A program made the position numbers and the translations under genes. Source: Aedoeadaptatus acetigenes (GTDB lineage: Bacteria; Bacillota; Clostridia; Tissierellales; Peptoniphilaceae). Taken from it: 64,000 nt of DNA. Shown piece by piece: positions 16,365-26,201 of this stretch. The DNA lies in contig NZ_JAOQJD010000006.1 of NCBI RefSeq assembly GCF_025566985.1, positions 1 to 64,000 on the forward strand. The letters are read 5' to 3'. How positions within the stretch are numbered: position 1 is the stretch's first letter; each line of letters opens with the position of its first letter. The notes under the pieces are model-generated. The model saw nothing but the letters and a program-made list of their open reading frames with translations. It did not search any database and was not told the origin of the DNA.

Positions 16365-17322
16365 GGTAAAAATATTAGAGCTTTTCGGTGGCATAGGTGC
16401 TATTAGAAAGGCTTTTATTAATTTAAAGATACCTTATGAAGTTGTTGATTATGTAGAAATAGATAAGGCTTGTGTTAAATCATACAACGCACTTTATGGA
16501 GAGAGTTATAAGCCAAAATCAGTAGTAGGATATAAAGCTCCTAATGAAAAGATAGACTTAATTATGCATGGAAGTCCTTGCCAAGACTTTTCAAGAATAG
16601 GAAAAAAGCAAGGAGGAGTAAAGAATTCGGGAACTAGATCAAGCTTACTATTTGAAACAATTAGAATAATAAAAGAAATGAAAGAAAAACCTAAATGGAT
16701 AATTTGGGAAAATGTAAAGGGAGTCCTTGATAGAAATATGAGGGACTCCTTTTTTATTTATCTAAAAGAACTAGAAGACCTTGGATATGAAAGCAAGTAT
16801 GAAATCTTAAATGCAATGGACTTTGGGATACCTCAAAAAAGAGAAAGGATATTTGTTGTTTCATGTCTAGGAAAAAATAACTTTTCTTTTAATAAATTGG
16901 AGAGGAAAGAAACAAGACCACTAAGTGATTTTTTAGAAAAGGATGTAAGTGAACTTTATACAATGACCCAACCTTATATGCTGAAATTTTTAAATAAAGG
17001 CATAGATAACAGTTTTAGAGGGCGATTAAAAGTGATTAAAGCTTTTTCTTATACTATTTCTACAAAACAGATGAGAGTACCTAATTCTGGAATAATAGAT
17101 ATTGGAAACGGTAAATATAGGTATTTAACAGAAAGAGAATGCCTAAGACTCATGGGTTTTGATGATAGTGATATTGACAAACTAGAAGAAGTACATCCAA
17201 GAAGAAAAAATTGCACCTCAAGTAAACTATATAAGCAGGCCGGCAATTCTATTGTGGTTGATGTTTTAATGGCTATTATAAAAGAAATTCAAAGAATGGA
17301 GGTAGGAAATGCAAGTAAATGA
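16357..17322 (+). CDS. DNA (cytosine-5-)-methyltransferase
   Basis: The 321-residue enzyme has the C5-methylase motifs in order: motif I ILELFGGIGAIRKAF (SAM binding), motif IV GSPCQDFSRIGK with catalytic Cys75, motif VI WENVKG, motif VIII GIPQKRERIF, and motifs IX-X near the end (YLTERECLRLMGF, YKQAGNSIVVDVL). It methylates cytosine at an unknown site. No restriction endonuclease gene is adjacent, so it looks like an orphan methylase that protects the incoming ICE from host restriction. It overlaps topB by 8 bases and the giant downstream gene by 14 bases, so the three are translationally coupled. Confidence 0.92.
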   Translation: MNKVKILELFGGIGAIRKAFINLKIPYEVVDYVEIDKACVKSYNALYGESYKPKSVVGYKAPNEKIDLIMHGSPCQDFSRIGKKQGGVKNSGTRSSLLFETIRIIKEMKEKPKWIIWENVKGVLDRNMRDSFFIYLKELEDLGYESKYEILNAMDFGIPQKRERIFVVSCLGKNNFSFNKLERKETRPLSDFLEKDVSELYTMTQPYMLKFLNKGIDNSFRGRLKVIKAFSYTISTKQMRVPNSGIIDIGNGKYRYLTERECLRLMGFDDSDIDKLEEVHPRRKNCTSSKLYKQAGNSIVVDVLMAIIKEIQRMEVGNASK

Positions 17323-20300
17323 TTTTAAAAATATACAAGAAGCAATAAAGTATGAAGTGTTACAAGATGAAAAAGAATATTTAAAACTCTTAAAAGTTAT
17401 AGGCAATAATCAGAAATATGATTTTTCAAGCCAACTAAGTATATATAACAAAGAACCTGAAGCTAGAGCTTGTGCGACCTTTGATATGTGGAAGAAATAT
17501 TTTGGCAGAGTTGTTATGAGAGGTCAAAAGGGTATTCCAATTTTAGTTGGAAGTGATATAAGTCAAAGAGTTTCATATATTTTTGATATTAGTCAGACCA
17601 CATCAATGGATAGGAATATTAATGAGGTTAGCCTATGGCAGTTTGACCACGAAAACCATAACGAGGCGTTAAAAGAAATAATAAGAGATTCTTCATTTGA
17701 AGATAGTGATTCACTCAATGAAAATATATTTTCTTTGAGTCGAATTTATGGAGATGAATATATTAACTTGGCTCTTGCTGATTTGAGAATAGATATAGAG
17801 GATAGACTGAGTTTTGAAAAGTTTATGAGAGACTCAATATCTTATGCAGTAGCTAATAGGTTTAATACAGTCTATCCTATGGATACGGAAAATTTAAAAA
17901 ATAATTTTTCTAGGATTAATACTATTTCTTTAGAACAGATAGGTCTTGTAATATCAAGGGTTAGCGAAGATATTATAGATAGCACAATAGAAAAATCTAA
18001 GGGAATGGATCGTGCTAGGCTGCTGACAGAAAGGGTCGCTGCCGACTATAATAGAGATATAGAAAATATAAATGAAGATAAAGGAGGTCAAGATGATTTA
18101 TATAGACGAGATGATAGGTCAAGAATTAGAGATGGACGAGTTTTCACAGATGGAAGCGACAGAGGAAATAGCAATGAAGATCGAAGAGAAAACCTTGGAC
18201 ATGATGGAGAGGGATCTGGAATTTATGGAGAGATTTCCGAATCCAACATACGCAGTTCTAAGACTGTCTTACCTGGTAGGGAGCGAGGACATGGAGAACT
18301 GGAAGAAACTTCAGAAAATGTACGAGGAGAAAACACTTTTGAACCATCTGAAGGAAATTCAGAATCAGGCAGTGGACTTTATCAAGAGAGAGAAAGTCAA
18401 GATGATGAAAGCACAAGGATTGACAGAGAAGATGATGAGAGAGAATCCAGAGGAATACCAAGGACAGATGAACAACTTGATGGCAACAGTGAAGAGAATA
18501 GCAATCAAGGAATACGTAGAAGCTTAGAAAATGAAATAAGCCAAGAAAAGGAAGCTGATGAAGCTTCTTTTTTTGATGACAAAAACATTCAAAATAGAAA
18601 AGACTACTGGATTGTAGAATTTAATGAAAACCACGAATTAGTTCCCGATTATAATGGGCAGATAGTAACCAAAGATTTAATTAATGTCCTAAGACAAAAA
18701 GATATTGATGTTAAAGACCATAATCAAACTCTTGGAGAAAATGAATTTGGAGAAATGACAGATGATTATATTGGATATTTCAAATTCTATTTTGATCACT
18801 ATGTTGATGGCGAAGTTGTCGAGCATTATAGGATTGACCTTGGTGATGGTGAAGAAGTAAATGAGCGTGAATTTTCATATTTAGAAGAACAAGTTACACT
18901 AAGTGAGGAAAAATCATTACAAGAAGATAAAGAAAAGATAGAGCCTAAATTTAAGATAGGCGATCAGGTTAGATATAAAGATAAGGACTTTACCATTACA
19001 GATTTTGATGAACTAAGTGGAGGACTTAAAACTGTCACTATCAGAGATAATATGGAATATATGGGAGGTATGATTAGGGGTTCGGAAGTAATTCCATATA
19101 GAAACGATTCATACCTTGAAGAAATCTTTGAAAATCTAAGTCAAACATCAGAAAAACTAGCAGTAAAGGTTGGTAAGGAATTTATTTTAGAAGATGAGAA
19201 TACCTTTAATGGAATTAAATTAATTGAAACAGGAACTAAGGTAGAAGTTAATGGAGAAGAAATTCCTTTATATAAGGCTGAAACATTTGAAGAAAGTAGA
19301 AAGATTGATGACCTTTTAGATAGTGGAAACTATGAGATATACAAATTATCTGAGCATGAAAATCAAATTGAAAGACAAGTAGAGCAAGAAAGCTTTATTG
19401 ATACCCACAATCCAGAAATTGACCAAATGATGGATAGGTATGATGTCCCAAGGGAAGCAGCCGAAAACTTATTGAGGGGTAAAGAGGATTTAAAAAATCT
19501 AGGCTATGAACCTAATAAGGAAAGGCTAAGTTTTGCTAGAAATTATGACTTGAAAAATCATATTTACTCAGAATACCTAACACCATCAGAAAAGTTAGAT
19601 AAAAATATCAAAGCTATTAAAATGCTAAAAAGACTTGAAAATGAAAATAGGAGTCCAAGAGAGTATGAACAAGCCTATCTTGCTGACTATCTAGGTTGGG
19701 GTGGTCTTGCTGATGTCTTTGATGAAGAAAAGGGAGGTCAATGGCTTGAAGCAAGGAATATTTTAAAGGAAAATCTAACAAATGAAGAGTATTTGAATGC
19801 TAAAGAGTCTACTTTAACATCCTTTTATACACCTAGAGAGGTAATGGATGGAATATATAAGACTCTAACAGATATGGGATTTAAGACTGGAAATATCCTT
19901 GAACCATCTGCAGGAGTCGGTAATTTCATTGGTAATATGCCAAGTGAAATGAAAGCGTCTAAAGTTTATGGAGTAGAAAAAGATAGTCTAAGCGGAAGAA
20001 TAGCAATAGAGCTTTATCCTGAAGCTAATATTCAAATTAAAGGTTTTGAAGAAACAAACTTCTCAAACAATTTCTTTGACTTGGTAATAGGGAATGTTCC
20101 CTTTGGAGATTTTAAAGTTAACGATCGTGAATATAACAGAAATAACTTTCTGATTCACGATTATTTTTTTGCAAAGTCAATAGATAAGGTTAGGAATGGA
20201 GGAATTATTGCTTTCATAACATCATCTGGAACTATGGATAAAAAAGATGAATCTGTTAGAAAATATATTAATGCAAGATGTGAGTTTTTAGGAGCTATGA

Positions 20301-23300
20301 GGCTTCCTAATACAACATTTAAAGGACTTGCTGGTACAGAAGTTACTTCAGATATTATTTTTCTAAAAAAGAGAGATTCAGTTATAGAAAGAGATGACGA
20401 TTGGATACACCTTTCAACTGATAAAAAGGGTTTGACTTATAATAAATACTTTGTAGATAACCCTCAAATGGTACTAGGGGATATGAAAGAAGTATCTGGT
20501 AGATTTGGAAATACTATTACTTGTGATGAAAAAGAAGATGAAAATCTAAAGGATTTAATGGATCTTGCAAGTAAGGAAATATCTTCAAATTCAAAATATG
20601 AAGAGGTCGAACTATTGGAAGATGAAGAATTAAGTCTTCCAGCAACAGATGATGTTAAAAACTTTTCTTACACTATTATTGATGAAGAGGTCTACTTAAG
20701 AGAAAACTCAGTCTTAATTAAGCAGAATATATCAGATAAAAACAAAGAAAAGATAAAAGATTACCTTGATGTAATGAATGCTTTAAAAGATGTAATAGAA
20801 AAACAAAAGGACGATTTTTCTGATGAAGAAATAAAAGAATCACAAGAAGAGTTAAATGAAGTCTATGATAACTTTTCAAAGAAACATGGCTTTATTAACT
20901 CCCTATCAAACACTAGAGCCTTAAAAGAAGACTCGAACTTTCCTTTGGTTTCATCAATAGAAATACTTGATGATGAGGATAATTTCAAAGCTAAGAGTGA
21001 TATATTTTCAAAAAGAACAATCACAAAGGCAAAAGTAGTAGACCATGTAGACACTTCCCTTGAAGCTTTAGTCTTATCAGTTTCACAAAAAGGATATGTA
21101 GATTTTGAATATATGGAATCTATCACAAGTAAAGATAGGGACACCTTAATTGGTGAGCTTGAGGGCGAGATATTTTTAGATATTAAGGATACAGACCTAA
21201 TAAATAACAGAATGCCCTTTGAAAACTTTAACAATGATGATCCCTTTCATTTTTCATATGTATCGGCTGATGAGTATTTAAGTGGCAATATTAGAGAAAA
21301 GATTGGTTATCTCAATTCATATATCGGAGAAATTGAAAATGTAATAGATTTAGCACCTTCTGAAAAGAAAGACACATTATTAAATGAGTTAGGCAAACTC
21401 AAATATCAAAGAGAAAAATTACAAGAAGTTATGCCTGAAGAACTAACTGCTTCTGATATAAATGTAAGGTTAGGAGCAACCTGGATACCTCAAAAAGATA
21501 TAGAAGACTTTACTTTCAATCTTTTAAAAACACCAGGTTATGATAGATGGAATATAAATGTTAGGTTCTCACCACATACAAGTGAATGGAATATTGAAGG
21601 TAAAAGTGTTGACTCAACTAATGACCTTGCTAACATGACTTATGGTACAAGTAGAGTGAATGCCTATAAGCTAATTGAAAATGCTCTTAATCTAAAAGAT
21701 AAGAAGGTATTTGACCAAGTAATAAATGATGATGGTTCTAAGACTTCTGTATTAAATAAAAAAGAAACCATGCTTGCAAGTCAAAAGCAAGAACTGATTA
21801 AAGAAGAATTTAAGAATTGGATATTTGAAGATCCTGATAGAAGATATAGGCTAGAGAAGATTTATAATGAAAAATTCAATTCAATTAGAAATAGAGAATT
21901 TGATGGCTCTAACTTAACATTTGATGGAATGAATACTGAAATCAGACTACGAGAACATCAAAAAAATGCCATAGCAAGGACTCTTTATGGTGGAAATACA
22001 CTACTTGCCCATGTAGTAGGAGCAGGAAAAACTTTTGAAATGGTAGCTTCTGCTATGGAATCTAAAAAGTTAGGACTTGCAAGTAAGTCATTATTTGTAG
22101 TTCCTAACCACTTAACCACTCAAATTGGTAGAGAGTTTATGCAATTATATCCGTCAGCAAACATTATGGTGGCCGATAAAAAAGACTTTCAACCTAAAAA
22201 TAGGAAAAGATTTATTGGTAGGATTGCAACTGGAGAATATGACGCAGTCATCATAGGACACTCTCAATTTGAAAAAATACCAATGTCTAAGGAATACCAG
22301 GTAAGACATATACAAGACCAAATAGATGATATAGTTTCCTTTATTGATGAGAATAAAAGAAATAGAGGAGAAAATTTCACAGTAAAACAACTAGAAAAGA
22401 CAAAGAAGAAGCTTTTGGTAAGACTTGAAAAGCTAAATGATGACTTTAAAAAAGATGATGTTATAACCTTTGAAGAGCTAGGAGTAGATAAGTTATTTAT
22501 AGACGAAGCTCATAATTACAAAAACTTATTCTTGCATACCAAGATGAGAAATGTGGCGGGTATCGGTCAAAGTGAAGCCTTTAAGTCTTCGGATATGTAT
22601 ATGAAATGTAGGTATATGGATGAAATGACAGATGGAAAGGGCGTTGTATTTGCTACTGGTACACCAATATCAAATTCAATGACAGAGCTTTATACCATGC
22701 AAAGATACCTTCAGTATGATGATTTAAAGGCAAGAGGATTAGAACATTTTGACGCTTGGGCTTCTACTTTTGGAGAAACAGAAAACACCTTTGAATTATC
22801 TCCAGAAGGTACTAGATATAGGCAAAAGACAAGATTTTCAAAGTTTTATAACTTGCCAGAATTGATGTCTATGTTTAAAGAAGTAGCAGATATAAAGACC
22901 TCAGATATGTTGAATTTGCCAGTTCCTGAAGCAAATTTTGAAGTTATTAAAACAAAACCTACTGAGGAACAAAAAGAAATATTAGAAGCTATTTCAGAAC
23001 GAGCTGACGCAGTTAGAAATAACCAAGTAGAGCCGACAGAAGATAATATGCTAAAGATTACAAATGATGGTAAAAAACTTGCCCTTGATCAAAGATTAAT
23101 AAATCCACTACTACCCGATGATCCTAATTCAAAGGTAAATGTATGCGTTAAAAATATCTTTTCGATCTGGGATAAGACAAAAGAAAATTCATCGACCCAA
23201 TTAGTATTTTCAGATATGTCTACACCAAAAGGGGATGGAGAATTTAATATCTATGATGATATTAGAAATAAGCTGGTGAATATGGGAATACCTAAAGAAG

Positions 23301-24949
23301 AAATAGCCTTTATTCACGAGGCAGATACAGACAAACAAAAAGATGAATTGTTCTCAAAGGTAAGAAGAGGAGAAGTAAGAGTATTATTAGGATCTACTCA
23401 AAAAATGGGAGCAGGTACTAATGTACAAAACAAACTAATAGCCTTACACGATTTAGACGTCCCATGGAGACCGTCTGACCTAGAGCAAAGAAGTGGTAGA
23501 ATTGTTCGTCAAGGTAATGAAAATGATAAGGTAAATATTTTTAGATATGTAACAGAAAATACTTTTGATTCTTATTTATGGCAGACAATAGAGAATAAGC
23601 AAAAATTCATTTCTCAAATTATGACTTCAAAAACTCCAGTAAGAGTTGCAGAAGATGTTGATGAAGCAAGTCTATCTTATTCAGAAATTAAGGCTTTAGC
23701 TACTGGCAATCCTCTAATTAAAGAAAAAATGGATTTAGATAACGAAGTTACAAAACTAAAAATGCTGGAAGCAAACTACAAGTCTAATAAATATAAGCTT
23801 GAAGATAAGGTAAATAAGATTTATCCTCAAAGTATTTTAAAAACTGAAATGGAAATACAAGCAGTTAAAGAAGATATTTCAAGTATTGAAAAATTAGGAG
23901 AAGGAGATAGCAAATTTACTTCAATCAGTCTTGGAGAAAATAAAATTTTAGATAAGAAAGAGGCTGGAGAGAAGCTATTAGAAGAAATAAAAAAGGTAAA
24001 GATAAATGATAGCAAGGTTATTGGTAAATATAGAAATTTAGACTTACAAGTTTCATATAACTTTATGACTAATACTCACACCTTTAAACTCCTAGGAAAA
24101 GCAGAATATTTTGGAGAGTTTTCAAACTCCACTGATGGCAATATAACAAGGCTTGATAATGCAATTGAAAAAATGTCTTCAAGACTTGAAAGATTAAATC
24201 AAAACCTTGAAAACTATAAAGAATCTTTAGAAAATGCCAAGTTAGAATTAACTAAACCATTTGAAAAAGCTGATGAGTTAAGGGATAAGACACTAAGACT
24301 AGCTGAGATTAATAAACTTTTAGATATGGGAGAAGTAGAAGAATTAGAAAACCAATCACCACTATTAGAAAATTTAAAGAGGGCGATAGTTGATTATTCT
24401 AACTATGAGTTTTCAGAATCTAATAGCTATGAAGACTTTGACAAACTATATCCTGATTTAAGCCATATAGGACTTGCCTATACAGAAACACCTGATGGTA
24501 AGCACACGATTCAATATGAGGTAAATTTGGAAGAAAAAACATGGACTCAGTATGTAGATAATGTAGCCATTAGAACAGAATCTTTTGTAGAGGAAGATAT
24601 ATCTAACTCACAAGCTATTAAAGATATGACTGAAGCCATAAAGATGTCAAGTTTTGATGATCTGGTATCAGTAGATGAAGAAGATTTAAAACAAGCACTA
24701 GGACTAGAAATAGATGATGATGGAAACTTTTATGATCCACTAGCAAAAGATCTTGATAATGACGGAATACCAGATAGGTATGACAATGATTTTAAAGATA
24801 GTGATTACTTTGAATCAACTTATGATGTAGAGGATAATCTTCACGCAAAGGAAGAAAAACCATCAATATTGGGACAAATATCAAAATTCAAATCAGAAGA
24901 AGAAAAAGATAAAAACCAAGAAAAAAGTGAAAAAGGACAAGAAAGGTAG
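17309..24949 (+). CDS. giant N6-adenine methylase / SNF2-type helicase fusion protein
   Basis: The 2,546-residue protein is typical of large ICEs. In order it has an ArdC/LtrC-like N-terminal part (about 25-110, ATFDMWKKYFGRVVMRGQKG); a disordered acidic linker (about 260-425); an N6-adenine methylase domain (SFYTPREVMDGIY, EPSAGVGNF at 865, and NVPF at 929 as an NPPY variant); and a superfamily 2 helicase with Walker A GAGKT at 1571-1575, DEAH at 1732-1735 and motif VI QRSGRIVRQ at 2060-2068. The end is acidic, with DNDGIPDRYDND and a terminal SILGQISKFKSEE tail. Probable roles are DNA modification and remodelling during transfer or establishment. GGAGG precedes ATG 17309. The linker DNA also encodes another gene in a different frame (18093-18527). 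Confidence 0.9.
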   Translation: MQVNDFKNIQEAIKYEVLQDEKEYLKLLKVIGNNQKYDFSSQLSIYNKEPEARACATFDMWKKYFGRVVMRGQKGIPILVGSDISQRVSYIFDISQTTSMDRNINEVSLWQFDHENHNEALKEIIRDSSFEDSDSLNENIFSLSRIYGDEYINLALADLRIDIEDRLSFEKFMRDSISYAVANRFNTVYPMDTENLKNNFSRINTISLEQIGLVISRVSEDIIDSTIEKSKGMDRARLLTERVAADYNRDIENINEDKGGQDDLYRRDDRSRIRDGRVFTDGSDRGNSNEDRRENLGHDGEGSGIYGEISESNIRSSKTVLPGRERGHGELEETSENVRGENTFEPSEGNSESGSGLYQERESQDDESTRIDREDDERESRGIPRTDEQLDGNSEENSNQGIRRSLENEISQEKEADEASFFDDKNIQNRKDYWIVEFNENHELVPDYNGQIVTKDLINVLRQKDIDVKDHNQTLGENEFGEMTDDYIGYFKFYFDHYVDGEVVEHYRIDLGDGEEVNEREFSYLEEQVTLSEEKSLQEDKEKIEPKFKIGDQVRYKDKDFTITDFDELSGGLKTVTIRDNMEYMGGMIRGSEVIPYRNDSYLEEIFENLSQTSEKLAVKVGKEFILEDENTFNGIKLIETGTKVEVNGEEIPLYKAETFEESRKIDDLLDSGNYEIYKLSEHENQIERQVEQESFIDTHNPEIDQMMDRYDVPREAAENLLRGKEDLKNLGYEPNKERLSFARNYDLKNHIYSEYLTPSEKLDKNIKAIKMLKRLENENRSPREYEQAYLADYLGWGGLADVFDEEKGGQWLEARNILKENLTNEEYLNAKESTLTSFYTPREVMDGIYKTLTDMGFKTGNILEPSAGVGNFIGNMPSEMKASKVYGVEKDSLSGRIAIELYPEANIQIKGFEETNFSNNFFDLVIGNVPFGDFKVNDREYNRNNFLIHDYFFAKSIDKVRNGGIIAFITSSGTMDKKDESVRKYINARCEFLGAMRLPNTTFKGLAGTEVTSDIIFLKKRDSVIERDDDWIHLSTDKKGLTYNKYFVDNPQMVLGDMKEVSGRFGNTITCDEKEDENLKDLMDLASKEISSNSKYEEVELLEDEELSLPATDDVKNFSYTIIDEEVYLRENSVLIKQNISDKNKEKIKDYLDVMNALKDVIEKQKDDFSDEEIKESQEELNEVYDNFSKKHGFINSLSNTRALKEDSNFPLVSSIEILDDEDNFKAKSDIFSKRTITKAKVVDHVDTSLEALVLSVSQKGYVDFEYMESITSKDRDTLIGELEGEIFLDIKDTDLINNRMPFENFNNDDPFHFSYVSADEYLSGNIREKIGYLNSYIGEIENVIDLAPSEKKDTLLNELGKLKYQREKLQEVMPEELTASDINVRLGATWIPQKDIEDFTFNLLKTPGYDRWNINVRFSPHTSEWNIEGKSVDSTNDLANMTYGTSRVNAYKLIENALNLKDKKVFDQVINDDGSKTSVLNKKETMLASQKQELIKEEFKNWIFEDPDRRYRLEKIYNEKFNSIRNREFDGSNLTFDGMNTEIRLREHQKNAIARTLYGGNTLLAHVVGAGKTFEMVASAMESKKLGLASKSLFVVPNHLTTQIGREFMQLYPSANIMVADKKDFQPKNRKRFIGRIATGEYDAVIIGHSQFEKIPMSKEYQVRHIQDQIDDIVSFIDENKRNRGENFTVKQLEKTKKKLLVRLEKLNDDFKKDDVITFEELGVDKLFIDEAHNYKNLFLHTKMRNVAGIGQSEAFKSSDMYMKCRYMDEMTDGKGVVFATGTPISNSMTELYTMQRYLQYDDLKARGLEHFDAWASTFGETENTFELSPEGTRYRQKTRFSKFYNLPELMSMFKEVADIKTSDMLNLPVPEANFEVIKTKPTEEQKEILEAISERADAVRNNQVEPTEDNMLKITNDGKKLALDQRLINPLLPDDPNSKVNVCVKNIFSIWDKTKENSSTQLVFSDMSTPKGDGEFNIYDDIRNKLVNMGIPKEEIAFIHEADTDKQKDELFSKVRRGEVRVLLGSTQKMGAGTNVQNKLIALHDLDVPWRPSDLEQRSGRIVRQGNENDKVNIFRYVTENTFDSYLWQTIENKQKFISQIMTSKTPVRVAEDVDEASLSYSEIKALATGNPLIKEKMDLDNEVTKLKMLEANYKSNKYKLEDKVNKIYPQSILKTEMEIQAVKEDISSIEKLGEGDSKFTSISLGENKILDKKEAGEKLLEEIKKVKINDSKVIGKYRNLDLQVSYNFMTNTHTFKLLGKAEYFGEFSNSTDGNITRLDNAIEKMSSRLERLNQNLENYKESLENAKLELTKPFEKADELRDKTLRLAEINKLLDMGEVEELENQSPLLENLKRAIVDYSNYEFSESNSYEDFDKLYPDLSHIGLAYTETPDGKHTIQYEVNLEEKTWTQYVDNVAIRTESFVEEDISNSQAIKDMTEAIKMSSFDDLVSVDEEDLKQALGLEIDDDGNFYDPLAKDLDNDGIPDRYDNDFKDSDYFESTYDVEDNLHAKEEKPSILGQISKFKSEEEKDKNQEKSEKGQER
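18093..18527 (+). CDS. TnpV-like protein nested in another frame of the giant gene
   Basis: ATG 18093 has a perfect AAGGAGG site 5 bases upstream and opens 144 codons in the +1 frame relative to the surrounding gene. The product is a compact helical protein. Its C-terminal part (LLNHLKEIQNQAVDFI, MMKAQGLTEKMM, MNNLMATVKRIAIKEYV) resembles the transposon-encoded TnpV family in pattern. The surrounding protein is disordered and low in complexity over exactly this span (its residues 262-406), as expected if the DNA were constrained by the inner frame. I infer a real overprinted gene; the function of TnpV proteins is not established. The alternative is a chance open frame, but the ribosome site and family resemblance argue against it. 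Confidence 0.65.
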   Translation: MIYIDEMIGQELEMDEFSQMEATEEIAMKIEEKTLDMMERDLEFMERFPNPTYAVLRLSYLVGSEDMENWKKLQKMYEEKTLLNHLKEIQNQAVDFIKREKVKMMKAQGLTEKMMRENPEEYQGQMNNLMATVKRIAIKEYVEA

Positions 24950-24992
24950 AGGAGGGCGAATAGCTCTCCTTATTTAGTACAAGGAGGAAAAT

Positions 24993-25649
24993 ATGGAATA
25001 CAAAGATATTAGAGAAAATTTAGAGGAAATGATGAATGATAATTACAAGGACTTTATAAAAGCACTTGTTAGTATAGAAAAAGGTGTTAATGATGAAAAG
25101 GCACTTGAAGAAGTCTATGTTTTATATATGAACAATGACACAACAGGTCTACTAAGTGATGACTTTGACTATATGATTGATGATATGAAAGAACAAGGTA
25201 AGATTGTTGAAAATACCAATGAACTTGAAGAAAAAGATGACCTCATAAATCTCGTGGGTAATATAGCAGGCAAAGTAGAAAATCTTGAAAGAGAAAATGC
25301 CAATGGAGAAAAGTTCAAGGTAAGCAACTTTTCAATTGTTTCAAAAGATGACGATGGGAATAAAATTTATACTAATTGTTCCGCATATGGAGATAAGACA
25401 AAAGATATAGAGAGCTTTAAACAAGGAGATTTTGTTAAAATCTTCGGACAAGTAAAAACAAGCATTGATAACAACGGCAAGGAACATAAGAATGTTCGTA
25501 TTTTGTCTTCTAAGCTCTTAAAAGCAAAAGAACAAGTAAAGAGTCAAGATAAAGATAAAAAGTCCATATTAGGGCAAATAAAAAGCTTTAAGACAGATGA
25601 CAAAGTTAAGTCAAACAAGAAAGACCATAGCAAAGGTGCAGAGAGGTAA
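24993..25649 (+). CDS. two-domain ICE protein with SSB-like OB fold and shared tail
   Basis: The 218-residue protein has an N-terminal helical acidic domain (about 1-75, IRENLEEMMNDNYKDFIKAL) that I do not recognise. An OB-fold segment follows (about 85-170: KFKVSNFSIVSKDDDGNKIYTNCSAYGDKTKDIESFKQGDFVKIFGQV), close in pattern to the ICE protein at 3178. Its C-terminus (KSILGQIKSFKTDD and a basic end) repeats the tail of the giant methylase-helicase encoded just upstream. AAGGAGG precedes ATG 24993 and the gene lies 43 bases after the giant gene, so both probably act together on DNA, for example through a common partner that reads the tail. That last point is inference. Confidence 0.65.
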   Translation: MEYKDIRENLEEMMNDNYKDFIKALVSIEKGVNDEKALEEVYVLYMNNDTTGLLSDDFDYMIDDMKEQGKIVENTNELEEKDDLINLVGNIAGKVENLERENANGEKFKVSNFSIVSKDDDGNKIYTNCSAYGDKTKDIESFKQGDFVKIFGQVKTSIDNNGKEHKNVRILSSKLLKAKEQVKSQDKDKKSILGQIKSFKTDDKVKSNKKDHSKGAER

Positions 25650-25654
25650 ATATC

Positions 25655-25682
25655 GGCAGTCTTCGGACTGCCTTTATTTTTT
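25655..25682 (+). terminator. terminator ending the topB-methylase-helicase operon
   Basis: GGCAGTC-TTCG-GACTGCC is followed by TTTATTTTTTT: a short perfect stem with a stable tetraloop. Confidence 0.88.
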
Positions 25683-25738
25683 TATATGTATATAGGTTGT
25701 ATAATGACGTAATAGGGGAAAGGCGTTTTAAATATATT

Positions 25739-25990
25739 TCATATATTTTTTGACCACTCTACTGTATCTTCCATCCGATAACTTTTCTCCCTAGACATAT
25801 CCATAATATGGGCCCTATGAGCAAGTCTATCAACGATAGCCCCAGTAAGCATAGAATCTTTAAAAACCTACTCCCATCTTTCAAAGTTCAAATTCATTGT
25901 TAAAATTATTGATTCCTTATCAATTCTAGATGATAAGAGTTTAAGGAATCTCACATCCTATCTTATCAAATGAAACATAATCAGGCTTTG
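25739..25990 (-). pseudogene. IstB (IS21 helper ATPase) remnant
   Basis: Read on the minus strand, 25739-25922 encodes SRIDKESIILTMNLNFERWE, then a stop, then VFKDSMLTGAIVDRLAHRAH and IMDMSREKSYRMEDT, the recognisable C-terminal part of IstB. Further upstream (to about 25990) KPDYVSFDKIGCEIP resembles the Walker B region, joined with a frame break. There is no ATP-binding loop and no istA. This is a decayed IS21-family piece marking the left edge of the resistance insertion. Confidence 0.8.
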
Positions 25991-26135
25991 AGGTGAATTT
26001 ACGTAAAGAGCAATGCTAAAGCTTAAAAAATACCTATCTAACAAAGGTGAATTTTTATTTTTATCATATTATGTAGATGGATGTAAATGAATATTATTTT
26101 TAAGTATATGTTATTTTTAATTGCTTCATTTCATA

Positions 26136-26185
26136 TTGACTGGATCGGTCAATTTTGATATACTCTAAATGACCAGTTGGGTCAT
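26136..26185 (+). promoter_or_regulatory. promoter and two operators for the TetR-ABC exporter operon
   Basis: TTGACT (26136-26141), a 17-base spacer and TATACT (26159-26164) form the promoter. One palindrome, TTGACTGGATCGGTCAA, covers the -35; a second, ATGACCAGTTGGGTCAT (26169-26185), covers the start of the transcript. Both share TGAC-N-type half sites about 33 bases apart, as expected for binding of the TetR regulator encoded next. Confidence 0.75.
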
Positions 26186-26201
26186 CGGTTTATAAAGAAA
26201 G

